Shown here in pieces: positions 49,401-61,655 of a stretch of DNA of 64,000 nucleotides. Origin of the DNA: Riptortus pedestris (taxonomy: Eukaryota > Arthropoda > Insecta > Hemiptera > Alydidae); the NCBI GenBank assembly GCA_019009955.1, contig CM032228.1:129287501-129351500 (forward strand). Direction: 5' to 3'. How positions within the stretch are numbered: the first letter of the stretch is position 1; each line of letters starts with the position of its first letter. Under the pieces are notes generated by a model. That model did no database searches. It was not told the DNA's origin and saw nothing but the letters and a program-made list of their open reading frames with translations. Made by a program: the position numbers and the translations under genes.

Positions 49401-51607
49401 TCATGTTTGCACATTTGAGATTGTAATTAAAATATCTGCATAATTTTCTCTCAAAAATCATTGATATTTATTTTTCATTTATGTTCACATTCATTTTTTA
49501 TATTTCAGGAAAAAGATATTAAAGTTAACAGTGATGATGAACTCCCACCTCTTCGAAATCCTGAAATTCTTATTGGTGAAAATGATCTTACTTCATTGTC
49601 TTACCTCCATGAACCTGCTGTACTTTATAATCTACAAGTTAGGTTTTGTCGCCATAAAGCCATTTACACATATTGCGGTATGTATCTTTATGTCTAATTA
49701 TTTAGGAATTTTAGTTTTTTCTCATGTACAAAATGACAACTTAGATTTGATTAATTCCAAATGTCAGTTAATTTGACAGTTTTAGCAGATTTCCCTTAAG
49801 GGAAATCAGCTATTGAGGTTGTACTCATGACGGAATTTTCAATTTTTTTTTTTCAAATGTCCATCGATCCTACCTAGTAGATGACGAAAATGAGGTCCGT
49901 TCAAAACTGTATATATCTATCTATCTATCTATCTATATATTTGTCTGTTACCGCTCTATCGGTCGCAATTTTTGTTTGATCATCACCAAACTCGATATGT
50001 AGTCGTTTTATGTTAAAAGAAAGATCAAGTTCGTTAACGGCTGAAATCTGACCAGTAGGAGGGGGGGGTTTAGAGGGGAGGATTTTCGAAAATTCAAAAT
50101 ATCTCCGTTGCTATAAGTCAGATCGAAAAATCGTACAGAATCAATCTTATTGCAAATTAAATTTACTATAAATATTGTTATATACATTTATTCTCTATCT
50201 TGAATATTAACCGAGATATTTGAATTTTTATTATATCTGGGCATATAACGGATGAGAGTGAGTTAACGCCAAAAGCTAGGTCGGCCGTTTCCTTTATTGT
50301 TCGGCTCTCGTGAAATTTGTCTATTGTAAAACTTCACATGGAAAATCTGCTTAGTTTACGCATGCCCTTACGTGACGGACTTTTAAAGATAGATGTACAA
50401 AATTTGCCTTAAAAAAGAGAATGATGATTGGAATTTATGTGCACAATCAATTCACCTTAATTATAAAAAATAATGAAAGTTTTGCAACACTTCATCAGAC
50501 GTGTCCTGGACTCTAGTAGTTTTATTTTGGGTTACTGTAATCTATTCTTGAATTGTTGAGGCTTTATTGCTCTGAAATTTCATCTCCAGGTAGTCTCGAT
50601 CAGAAAAAACCACAGACATTATGACCAGATATCATGAGGGAAATAGGATTTTTCCATTTTGGGAAATTACATAAATTGGATAGTATGATAATAGAACATC
50701 CACAACCACCTTTTCCTTGTGTGAAATTGCACCATCCTTTTGGAACCATTTATTCTCTGAAAAGTCTTGATATCCGTTAAGTTGGGATATTGGAGATCGT
50801 AGTAGTATAATAAATTTACTATTACCTATCATTGGATTAAAACAAAATAAAAAAATCCAATTATTCTTATTTTGAATACACCAAACCATTCATTTCATGT
50901 TGTGAAAATACTGTTTATACTATTGTTTTATTAGGGGCTTGTAATGAAAAAGGCTCTGTGCTCTGTCATAAAATGATTAGCCATATAATGTCGTCATTTT
51001 ATATATTGGTCATAACTAACCTTTAGTTGGGCATTGCCTTTTGTGTGTTATAGAGTGATAAATAAGGGGGTTCTTGAGAGACCAAACATAAACAAATTTC
51101 TGTAAACCAATTAGAGATGCAAAAACAACTGTATTGGACTTTTTTTGATCTTGAAAAAAACTGTAACTTATGTTCTATGACATTTTATGATCCGATTCAC
51201 ATTTTTTTATGGAATGGAAATATTGTTCCTGACTTTCGATTGAAAAAAAAAAAACTATGGCAAAAAATGAAATTTTAAGAAGTGTGGCAAAAGCATTTTT
51301 ATATTTAATTTAATAGGAGTACAAGGAAGCCATGTGGTGTCACAACAGATGTAATGTGTGCACTATCAATAAATAATTTCATAATCTTTTTTTGTTAGAG
51401 TAATTTATAAATTAAATGAACAAATGACATTATCCTCTGATTTATAAGGATAAACCATGATTTAGGTTTCTTTCTACTTTAGTACATTTAACCAAAAATT
51501 TGGTTATGAGTCCCTTAAATTTCGTTCTATCTTAATCTTATTCTGGCCCTGGTCTACCCGAATTAATATCTGATGGTTTTCACATGATTTTTAATTACTG
51601 GTTCCCA

Positions 51608-51645
<38 letters not shown>

Positions 51646-54600
51646 ATATACATCAATCGGACATATAAAAATTTGATTTTAATAAAATAATAAGGAAGCA
51701 TCACAAATGATGCATGTAAGCTACTGCTGGACATTTCTAATTTGGCAGTGGGGCTCTCATAAATCTTGAGGATTAAAATTAAACAGGTTTTTGAAAACTA
51801 TTTTAACAGCATCTATTTCTATTTAGTTGTTGTTAATTAGTACTAATTTATTGTTTTTTCTGAATGCTGCCTATTTAGTTTTCTTTAAAATGGACATATC
51901 TTCAAGAAAATCTTTTTTTAATACATATTTAAGTTGAATAATTCAATTTTCTATGGAATGAATTTGCATATTAAAAAAAAAACAGTCATTTATTTTAGCA
52001 GATTTCCTTTAAGGGAAATCAGTTATTTTAAAATTTACATAGACCTTGTGTTGTAAACTTCCTCTTGATTATATAACACATTCTTCCTATCTCCCAAAAT
52101 ATTCTGACAGCCTATTCCCTGTTATTAAATCATTTTATTTTGTTTAATTGGCTTATTTGTTCCAATGCCAAACATTTAGAAAATATCTAAATTATTTAAA
52201 TAGATATTCTATGTTTAATAATTACATTGCCATTTATTAGATTTTTCAAGATTCTAATTGTAACAAGGTTGATTCCTTTGCAATAATTGCAGGAAGCCAT
52301 AATATTAATAATAATATTATTATTAAATATCATAATAAGAAAATTATGATGTGATTAAAAGTTATATTTGAAACTACTTAAGTTTTGATTGATTGCAGTA
52401 TTTGTGTTATGAAATATTTCATTTTAATAATGGAAATTTATTGTGATAATATCCTCATTTTCTAGTTTTTATACATCCAAGGATAAGGGTCATTGAAAAA
52501 AAACAAAAGCTTTATTGGACTTTGTAAGGACAAAATATTCAAACTCTTTCTTTGATAATTCATGCCTTATTAGGCAGTCCTTAGAGATTAATTTCTAATA
52601 CAATCTCTTAGCATTGAGAAAATATTCGATGCAAGGTGTCGATATATTCGTCATATGAATTCTGCATATACTAAGCAGTTCAAAAGTCTAATGATCACTG
52701 CTAGTCATTAAGGAGCAACAGAAGCAGATGGTGCATCAGAAGCAATGCAAATTAATGGAATTATGTAGTAAATCTGACATCATCTGTAGTTCTTAAAAAT
52801 GGTGATAGGCTTAGGGATAATGCATTTCTTATATCTGCTCTAACTATATAGATAATGTTTTCAGTTAATTCATGTTTACTGTGATTTCAGGTATTGTTCT
52901 GGTGGCTATCAATCCATATCAGGACATGTCCATTTATGGACCTGATACAATTTGGGCGTATAGGAATAGAGCTATGGGAGATCTTGATCCTCATATATTT
53001 GCTGTTGCTGAGGAAGCATACACAAAGATGGAAAGGTAAATTAGTTTACTTACATTAATAATTAATATGGCTTAACATTTTTTTCCCGAGAAATTATAGT
53101 ATGTTTTGTCAAATTATAAATATAGACTAACAATAGCCCTAGCATTTTTTTTGTCAAGATTGGCATGCTGGTAGGAAAGATTATCTTGGAGGGTAGGTAT
53201 CATTTGGAAACACTTTTCTCTTTTCACTTCTAGCAGTCAGGTGCATTCTTTCTCCTCACAGGAAATTTTGCAGTAATGTTCAAGATCTATTGATAATACA
53301 ATATCTCTCTAATTTGGTGATAAAGACTATAGTATAAGTATATTATTATAAAGACAATAGTATAATTATCAAGACTATAGTATAATTAACACAGCTATTT
53401 TAGTATTCTTTAACAGTTTCTAGTCTTGAGGGATGCGAAAAACTGCATTTCCACAAAAATGTGTAACAATATAATCTTAAATAATTTTAAATCATGATTG
53501 GGATTGATTAATAACAACATAAAGTCCAGGTGAAAATGTATAATAGAATAGTAAAACTTAAAACTTCTAGGATGGAAATAATGGTGGTTTCATCTTTACT
53601 GTGTAGGAAGTTACTTTTTTATCTTGAAAAATTTTCCTAGATGCAAGGGGAATTCATACATTCTTTGCTAAATGCTAAATAAATGTGTAATATCCAAATG
53701 GTTAGGTAAATTCAGATTATCCTTTCTCTTAAGAGTTAAAAGTAACAAAAAGCTGCCTTTGTGAGTTCAGAAAATAACATACTTATTTGCATATCCTAGG
53801 CTGTGTAAAATCAAAATTTGCATTAGGGCTTGAAATAGACACAAATGTTGTGAGATCGGCACACTTTATACAATTGACATACTTATTTCTTCCGAAGCCA
53901 AGAAACAGACATAGACACCCCCTTGCAAATCATGCCATCACTAATAACCAGATATTTGATTTTGACAACACTTCTATATTAGACAGACAAAAAAAATCAC
54001 TATTGAAGGCTCATTTCTAAACATTACAAATACACATGAATCCTGGTTATATTAATTTCAAAAGAACAAGAAATATATCCTATCTATGTACACATATTCA
54101 AAGTACTTCAGCCTTAATGATTTCCGGTTTCTCCCTAACCCCTTTCTATGCTCATCAACTCCTCTCACTTATGATGTAACTATCGATGAGTGAGATTTGT
54201 TTCCCTTTTTTTTAAATTTTTGTATCTCCACTTCTAAATTTGGTTTACAATTTTTTCTTACCTTCCATTATTACATTGTAAAAATACCAATGGTGTATTT
54301 TTTACACCACAGTCTTATATATAGTTTGTTCATTATTGTAGGTCTGATGAAAGATACCTAAGGTGTTCAAAAGAGTCAGAATCAAAAGTGTACTTATCTT
54401 TTTATGGTTTTCAAGATAACCAAAATATATGCCTTTTTTACTTTAGCATGTTTTTGCATTTTAGGGAGCAAAGTGATCAGAGTATTATTGTATCTGGTGA
54501 ATCAGGAGCAGGTAAAACTGTTTCTGCCAAATATGCCATGAGATATTTTGCTACAGTTGGTGGATCAGCAACAGAAACACAAGTTGAGCGAAAGGTCTTA

Positions 54601-57600
54601 GCTTCCAGTCCAATCATGGAGGTGAGTGTAATATATTGTTAGATTTGTATTGTGTTATTTTATTACTATAACTAATTCCTTGATTAATTCAGGCAATTGG
54701 CAATGCTAAAACTATTAGAAATGACAACAGCTCTCGTTTTGGAAAGTACATTGAGCTTCAGTTTTCCCGAACTTATCGGATAGTTGGAGCAAGCATGAGA
54801 ACATATCTACTTGAAAAATCTCGAGTTGTATTCCAGTCTTCTGGAGAGAGGAATTATCATGTTTTTTATCAAATGTGTGCTGCCAGGTCATCTCTGCCTC
54901 AACTTTTTTTAGGTGATTTCTTTACTATTATTTTTAAGACTTTATATTGGACATTCATTCAATAAAAAAATGTTTTCCCCTGTTGCTAATATTTTTAATA
55001 ATTGGTACCTTATGTAATAGTTCTTTTATATATTAGTTTTTTAGAAACAAGAATTCCTTGAAATGATGTGGGTTAAGTATATTTCCATTGAGGGAATCAA
55101 TTACTAATATACCAGGGAGAGGGGCAACTAATACCATGTCTAATGAATTGCTGAAAAATAACTTCAATAACACAACTATTTGTGCAGAAAATAAGATCAG
55201 GGTACTCAAGTTTGCATCAGAGCAGTATAAGAAAATCTCTGTATTCTGCAAGAGAACCAATTGATGGATGTGGTATGACCTATCTGAGTAAATATATATT
55301 TGTAAATACTGTTCCGAAAAAACAATGGTTATTTTTAAAGATAAAACAATAGAAACTGTTCAAATTAAAACACTGGATACTGATTTAAATAAAACAATGA
55401 GTACTGGTTTAGTTAAAACAATGTATACTGGTTTAGATAAAACAATGGATACATTCAAAATTAAACACTGGATACGTTCTTATAAAACAATGGGTACATT
55501 CAAAATAAAACAATGGATACATTCAAAATAAAACAATGGATACGTTGAAAATAAAACAATGGATACGTTCAAAATAAAACAATGGATACGTTCAAAATAA
55601 ACTATTGGATATGTTCAAAATAAAACAATGGATACATTCAAAATAAAACAATGGATACGTTCAAAATAAACCATTGGATATGTTCAAAATAAAACAATGG
55701 ATACTATTCTGGATAAAACCATGGATACTGTTCTAAATAAAACAATAAATACTATTCTGGATGTTCTAGAGAAAACAATGGATAACATTCTAGGTGTAAA
55801 ACAATGGATATCGTTCTCGATAAAGCAGCAAAGCACTGAATTCATATTAAAGAACAGTCTTCAGCATGTTCTATGCCAGAATCAGATTAAAGGCTAGATC
55901 TGTCAATATTAGCTCCTTGTGAAGCTGCAGTGGTTGCCATTACAGGAGAACAAACTTAAACCAACCAATGATGTGGGTTTTAAATTGTATACTTTGAAGG
56001 ACAAGACCAATGATATCCTATCAGGATGAGATAATCCTGGGTGTTGAAACTAGAAACCCTATGCTATAGGCAAGATTATACAACCCTGTTTTTGTTATTA
56101 TTTTGTTGTTGTTTTTTTTTTTCAAATTTTACATGTCTTGGGATCGCCAAGAATTTTGGTGAGAGCATCTGGGGTGAACATAAAACATGAAAATATAAAA
56201 AGGACTTCAAAATTATTCAAGACAATCAACTGTTCTCCTTTAGACAAGTTCTGGAAAAAGGCATATAAATATAATATGTTACTCCTCAAACTTATCAGGT
56301 AGATGAGAATGACTCCGAAGGGGCATTTTATAATTTCAAAATGATGTTGATGCCTCTAGTAGCTTTAAGTTACTACTGGCTTAAAACAAGGATACCAATT
56401 ATCAGCAATACTTATTAATAAATCCTATATACTTATTAATATCCCAGAAGGAACCGTCCATAAAATAAGGTTAAATGGGTTGTACTGGGGTTTATGCTAA
56501 CTGTAATAATCACTGGCAGACATCACAGCATTGACTAGTGGTGTTATAGAGTTTGAATATTCATTTCTAGAACTGGGCCTAATAATAGGTATAGATAGAA
56601 CTGAGTATATGAAAACCTTGGTGACTTGTTGTGGCGGTCGGGCAATGGGGTGTTAAATTTCTAGGTTGTAATGCACTAGTCCCTCTATATATTGGCATCC
56701 CCAATATCCAAATGTATAATACTGAAATGTGGGCATTCACCTAGAGAATCAATAAAGATAAATAGAGTTCAGAAGAAAATAACAATCAAAAATGGTTCAT
56801 GGAAAGCGAGATTGCTGTAAAATAGATTGCAGATAATTCTTGAATGTTGAAAGAATAGGACCAGAAGGGTTCCTCTGGGGGAGCGAAAAACAGCCAGGTC
56901 CAGGTAAAAGTGTTTTGAGAGAGGGTAGGAAGTGGCTCAATTGATGGATCCTAACTGCCGATTCTAATAAATTATTAAAGATAGTATGAGGGACCTAGTT
57001 CCTACAACTATTGCACATGGTAATAACTAAATAATACTTTTAATATCTTTTTAAAGTAGTACTTTTCATACTTTACTTTTTCATGCATTACTTTTTTTTT
57101 TTTAACTTGTGCAATTGAGGTTTTGTTTTCTTTTATTATGACTGAATTTTTAAAATTATTTTGTTTCATTGACTTGTTTTTTTACATTAATCAGTTTTTT
57201 GACTTCTTCAAAGTTTATAAATGTTATATTTATTTTGAAGATGATGCATCACAGTACAGTTATTTATGTGATCCTGATTGTGAAATTCCGGGTACTGATG
57301 ATGGAAAGGCATATGTTGATACTGTTTCTGCGCTTTCAACCTTAGGATTTTCACAACAGGATATTTTGGATATATTTTCTGTGCTGGCATCTGTACTACA
57401 TCTTGGAAACATTGAATTTGAAGCTGGCCAACACGGTGATGATACCTCTCATATTAGGGTAATTAAATTTAATAATTATATGATTATAGTCATTCTCTCT
57501 TTTTTTATTTATTGTTTTGGTTTTCCAAGATCAGTATCCTTAGTTTTTGTACATTTCATTATCAAAAATGATTTTGATCATACTGCTAATTCTAAAAAAA

Positions 57601-60600
57601 ATCAAATTTTGCTGGAGCATCAAGGTTTGCTTACTAAGGGTGTGAAAATAAATGAACTCAAAAAATTCAAAACTATGTTTTAATACATAATGGCTGATAT
57701 CCGACTAAGTGGAGGGGGTTTAGAGGGGAGGAATTTCAAAAATTTGAAATATCTCTGTTATTATATATCTCATTAAAAAATTGTGTAGAACTAGTCTTAT
57801 TGAAAATTTAATTGCCTATAAATGTTGTTATATACAAATTTTCTCTATCATGAATATTTAACGAAGTATTTGGATTTTTTAGTTTTCAGCCTTCAATAAA
57901 CCCTCACTCCTACTTATATCATATTAACAATAAGCTATTGCTTATGAACCACTTTATTCTAAATACCAAATATTGTTATCAAAAGGCCATTATTATGCCA
58001 GATACATGCAAATTCGTTGTGATGTCTTCAATTAAGATTTTACATTCTTGTTTGAAAATGATTATTTGATGTATACCGTATTCGATATTTAACTGTTCCA
58101 GTCAACACTAAAGATCATATTTGTTATTGGTTGAAATCGGACCAGTAAGAGGGGGTAGAGATGGATTTTTGAAAATTCGAAATATCTCTGTTAATATAAG
58201 TTGAATCGAATAATTGTGTAGAACCAATCTTATTGCAAATTAAATGTGCTTTAAATATTGTTATATACATTTATTCTCTATTTTAAATACGAGCATCATT
58301 TTTAAAGTAAGAGCCGATTGCGGATCGTGTCTGCGGATCGCGTAAGGTGTGGTCAATTCAAGGTCAGCAACTCTTGGCTGGTCCCCCACTACACTGTCAT
58401 TGCGTCAGACCTCTCTGCCAGCAATAGTTGTATGCTTATTCTGCGAAGTTTGTTGTCATGTCGATCAGCGGGAAGCAATTGGAAAGCGATGATATGCTGA
58501 AAGAAACAGTAACGAACTGGTTTAATGGTCAGGCTGCGAGTTCTTCGATGAAGGGATCCAAAAGTTGGTGCCACGGCTTGATAAATGCTTGAATATTCAA
58601 GGCAACTATGTCGAAAAGTAAAAAAAATGTACATATTTTAGTTTTTGATCTTAATTGTGTTATTAAATAAAATTTCCTAAACTCCATTACAAAACGGCTC
58701 TTACTTAAAAAATGACCCTCATATTAATCGAGATATTTTCATTTTTCAGCCTTCAGCAAACCCCCACTTCTACACATGTTACATAAACAACACTCTGTTA
58801 TATAATAAATCACATTATTCGAAGCTTAAACATACAAAATATTGTTTTCAAGAAATCTTTATTATACGAGATACATGAAAATATGTTCTGGAGACGCCCT
58901 CCTTCGTCTTAAGTTCCTGTACTACTAAAATTTAATTGATTGAGATAAAAATTATTCTGATTCATTATAAATTACAGTATTCGATATAGTAAATAGTTTT
59001 CAATAAAATTAATATGTTATATTCTGATATATATATCAGTAATTGTTTTTCTTTTTGGTGAGAGGTGGTAGACCTGTTTGTTTACATTTCAGATGCTTTC
59101 CACCAGAGATTCACTTAATATTCACGGTGGTGTTGAGTTACCAGTATGTAGATTTATCTATGTTGAACTTCACGAGGGAAATCTGCTTAGTTTACACAGC
59201 CCCTGCCTGACGGACTTTCCTTAAGTGGGGTCCATCATCTTCACACTTGCCCTCGAACTCCATGCAGGGGCATATCATTTTACATTAATATTATTTTATG
59301 GCATTAGTCTATTCTGATCCAGGAAGCACTACTTTGTCATAAATGTACTTGTTTGGTTTGGGATTTTATAATGCGTTACCTGCCAGAGGATGTGGTCAAA
59401 CCATTTTCATCAATTATGGTCAACTTCATAAGACTTGGAGGTGGGAATTAATAGTTGTACATTAAAGCTATAGTCTCTACTTAGTCATTCTGGCTAATGC
59501 TTACCAATAGTCAATTTTTACAGGTTTTGATTTATAGAGGAATGGCTTTCTATTAATAGTTCTGGTCTCTTTAACAATTCTCAACTCTCTTCCTGATGCC
59601 TTTATTGTTAGGTAGTCTCATGCAAAAGACAACAGGATACCACTTCATGTCCTTGTTACCTCGCTTATTATCATGGCCTTTTTATAGAATCTCGAATTTA
59701 TGTTAAAGGGAACAACTCGTCAAGTACTGGCTGTAGAAATAAACACAATGGGGTCATTCCATCTCAAATCAACCAAAAAAAAATGATTTCGACACCCATG
59801 ATTTCAGATTTTGTTGAATTTTATTTTGGGGGTTCTATTCATTGATTTAAGAAACCATACCAAATATTTTTGATATATCTTTAACGGTTTGGATTTTATG
59901 GTCTCTTAAAGTTTTGTGATTTTCGTGTTTTTTATCGATTAGGAACTGTAAAGTTAATTTGTTTTCATTTCAAAAATAATTTGTAACTTTCTTATTTACG
60001 AACCAATTTTGATGGAATTTTTGTGTGTATTCATAAATATATTTAAAAACATTAAAAAAATAAACTAAGGTACCAAGTAAGTATTTGTGGACAGAAAAAA
60101 ATTGCAAAGTGTCAATTTGAGCTTTTCAGAAAGCAAATATGTAGTTTCACGTAAAATTGAATATCTCCAAAAGGGAAAAGGATAATCATGGAAATCTTTT
60201 TTTTTTTATGTTCTAAGACATATGACCTACCACCTAAAACAATAAAATTAATATATAAGGATCAATAAGAAGGCCAAGTCCTCTACTGGTTTTTAATATA
60301 ATGCAGAGTGCACTTTCGGAGTCAACGCTCCATCCTCAGTGCCTGCTGACAAACACAAACCTCGAGTTAATTTAACATTCACAGCATGGCCAAAAGGCAA
60401 AATAAACAACAGTCATAAAAAACAAACACAATATAAATAGTAAAAACAATGTTAATTCTTAAAACTAGTCAACTAATAAAAATATAAAATCTAATCCTAG
60501 TCAACTACTATAAATTAAAGCCAAAACAATCAAAAAATTTAATAACAAGTCAAATAATAAAAACAAACAACGGTAAGCATATGTCAAAAACTATAAATAA

Positions 60601-61596
60601 AATTAAAAACTAAAAAACTACCTAAATTTCAGATTTATATCACAGTGGGTGAGAACCTCGGAAAAAACTACCCAGAGGAACTGTAAGAAACATCTAAAAA
60701 ATAATCAAAAACCCCATACTAATAATAGAGAGAAGATGAAGGAGGTACCTGATTAAAGCTGCGTTGCCTGGACCACGACTGCCGGGCGACTGAACCTCTG
60801 CCCCCGTAGAGAAGACAGGGCCCCGTCACCGACATGTCGCAGCCTTGCCACCTCCTCCTTCTTATTAATATTCCTATCTCCATTCGCCTGTCTGTCCAGC
60901 CTTATATGCAGCCCCTCAGCCGTATTTAATCTTTTGCCCTTCTTCTCCTCATACAGCAATTGATACTTTATGCTGGACATGTCATGGCCCTCTTTCCTGG
61001 CGTGTGTGGAAAACTCAGTGTCGCGAGTGATGTGCTCCTTAAGACGCGTCCTTATCTTTCTACCACTTTGCCCCACATAAGAGGCATCACATCCCGTGCA
61101 CGAGATCCTATACACGCCAGATCTATCCAGGGGGTCCACATAGTCCTTAACGCGGGGCAAACAGTTTTTCAGGGACCACTTACTCCTGTAGGCAGTAGCC
61201 AATCCAAAATATTAGGTATGGTTTCTTAAATCAATGAATAGAACACCCAAAATAAAATTCAACAAAATCTGAAATCATGGGTGTCATGGTGTTGTTGAAT
61301 TGATGTGGAATGACCCAATGGTTCCCTAGGATTTCAGCTTTGTTAGCCCCATTGTCGCTTAGAAAAGTTTCCCATTGATTCCTATACTATATAACTCATT
61401 TAGGAGACCTTTCTAAATAATAATGGTACTTATAATTTTCAGGGAAATGACAGGCATCTTTCAATATTTAGCAGTCTTCTTGGTATTGATTCAAATGAAT
61501 TGAAGCACACTCTCTGCCATAGAAAAATTGTCAGTACAAGAGAAACCTTCAATAAGCCAATGTCCATGAAGGAGGTAATATCTTTCTTATGCCCAT

Positions 61597-61655
<59 letters not shown>

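Larger units (their letters stand above)
59748..61318. mobile_element. DNA transposon with long TIRs containing a Penelope insertion
   Basis: GGGTCATTCCATCTCAAATC at 59748 pairs with the reverse complement at 61318 (GGGTCATTCCACATCAATTC). The complementarity continues for about 115 bp, including TGATTTCAGATTTTGTTGAA and ATTTTATTTTGGG. AATG on both sides is a possible target duplication. The inner part of the right arm ends where the Penelope fragment starts (61203). No transposase was recognised in the remaining interior (59880-60238). It lies in myosin V intron 7. Confidence 0.75.

Noticed and set aside
55325..55531. Lys/Thr-rich open frame in the intronic minisatellite as a coding exon of myosin V
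   Set aside because: No homology to the motor. Exons on either side join in phase (LFL|DDASQ) without it.
58389..58634. 81-codon minus-strand open frame
   Set aside because: Antisense to the remaining mariner C-terminal codons of the MITE. The plus strand carries the recognisable protein.
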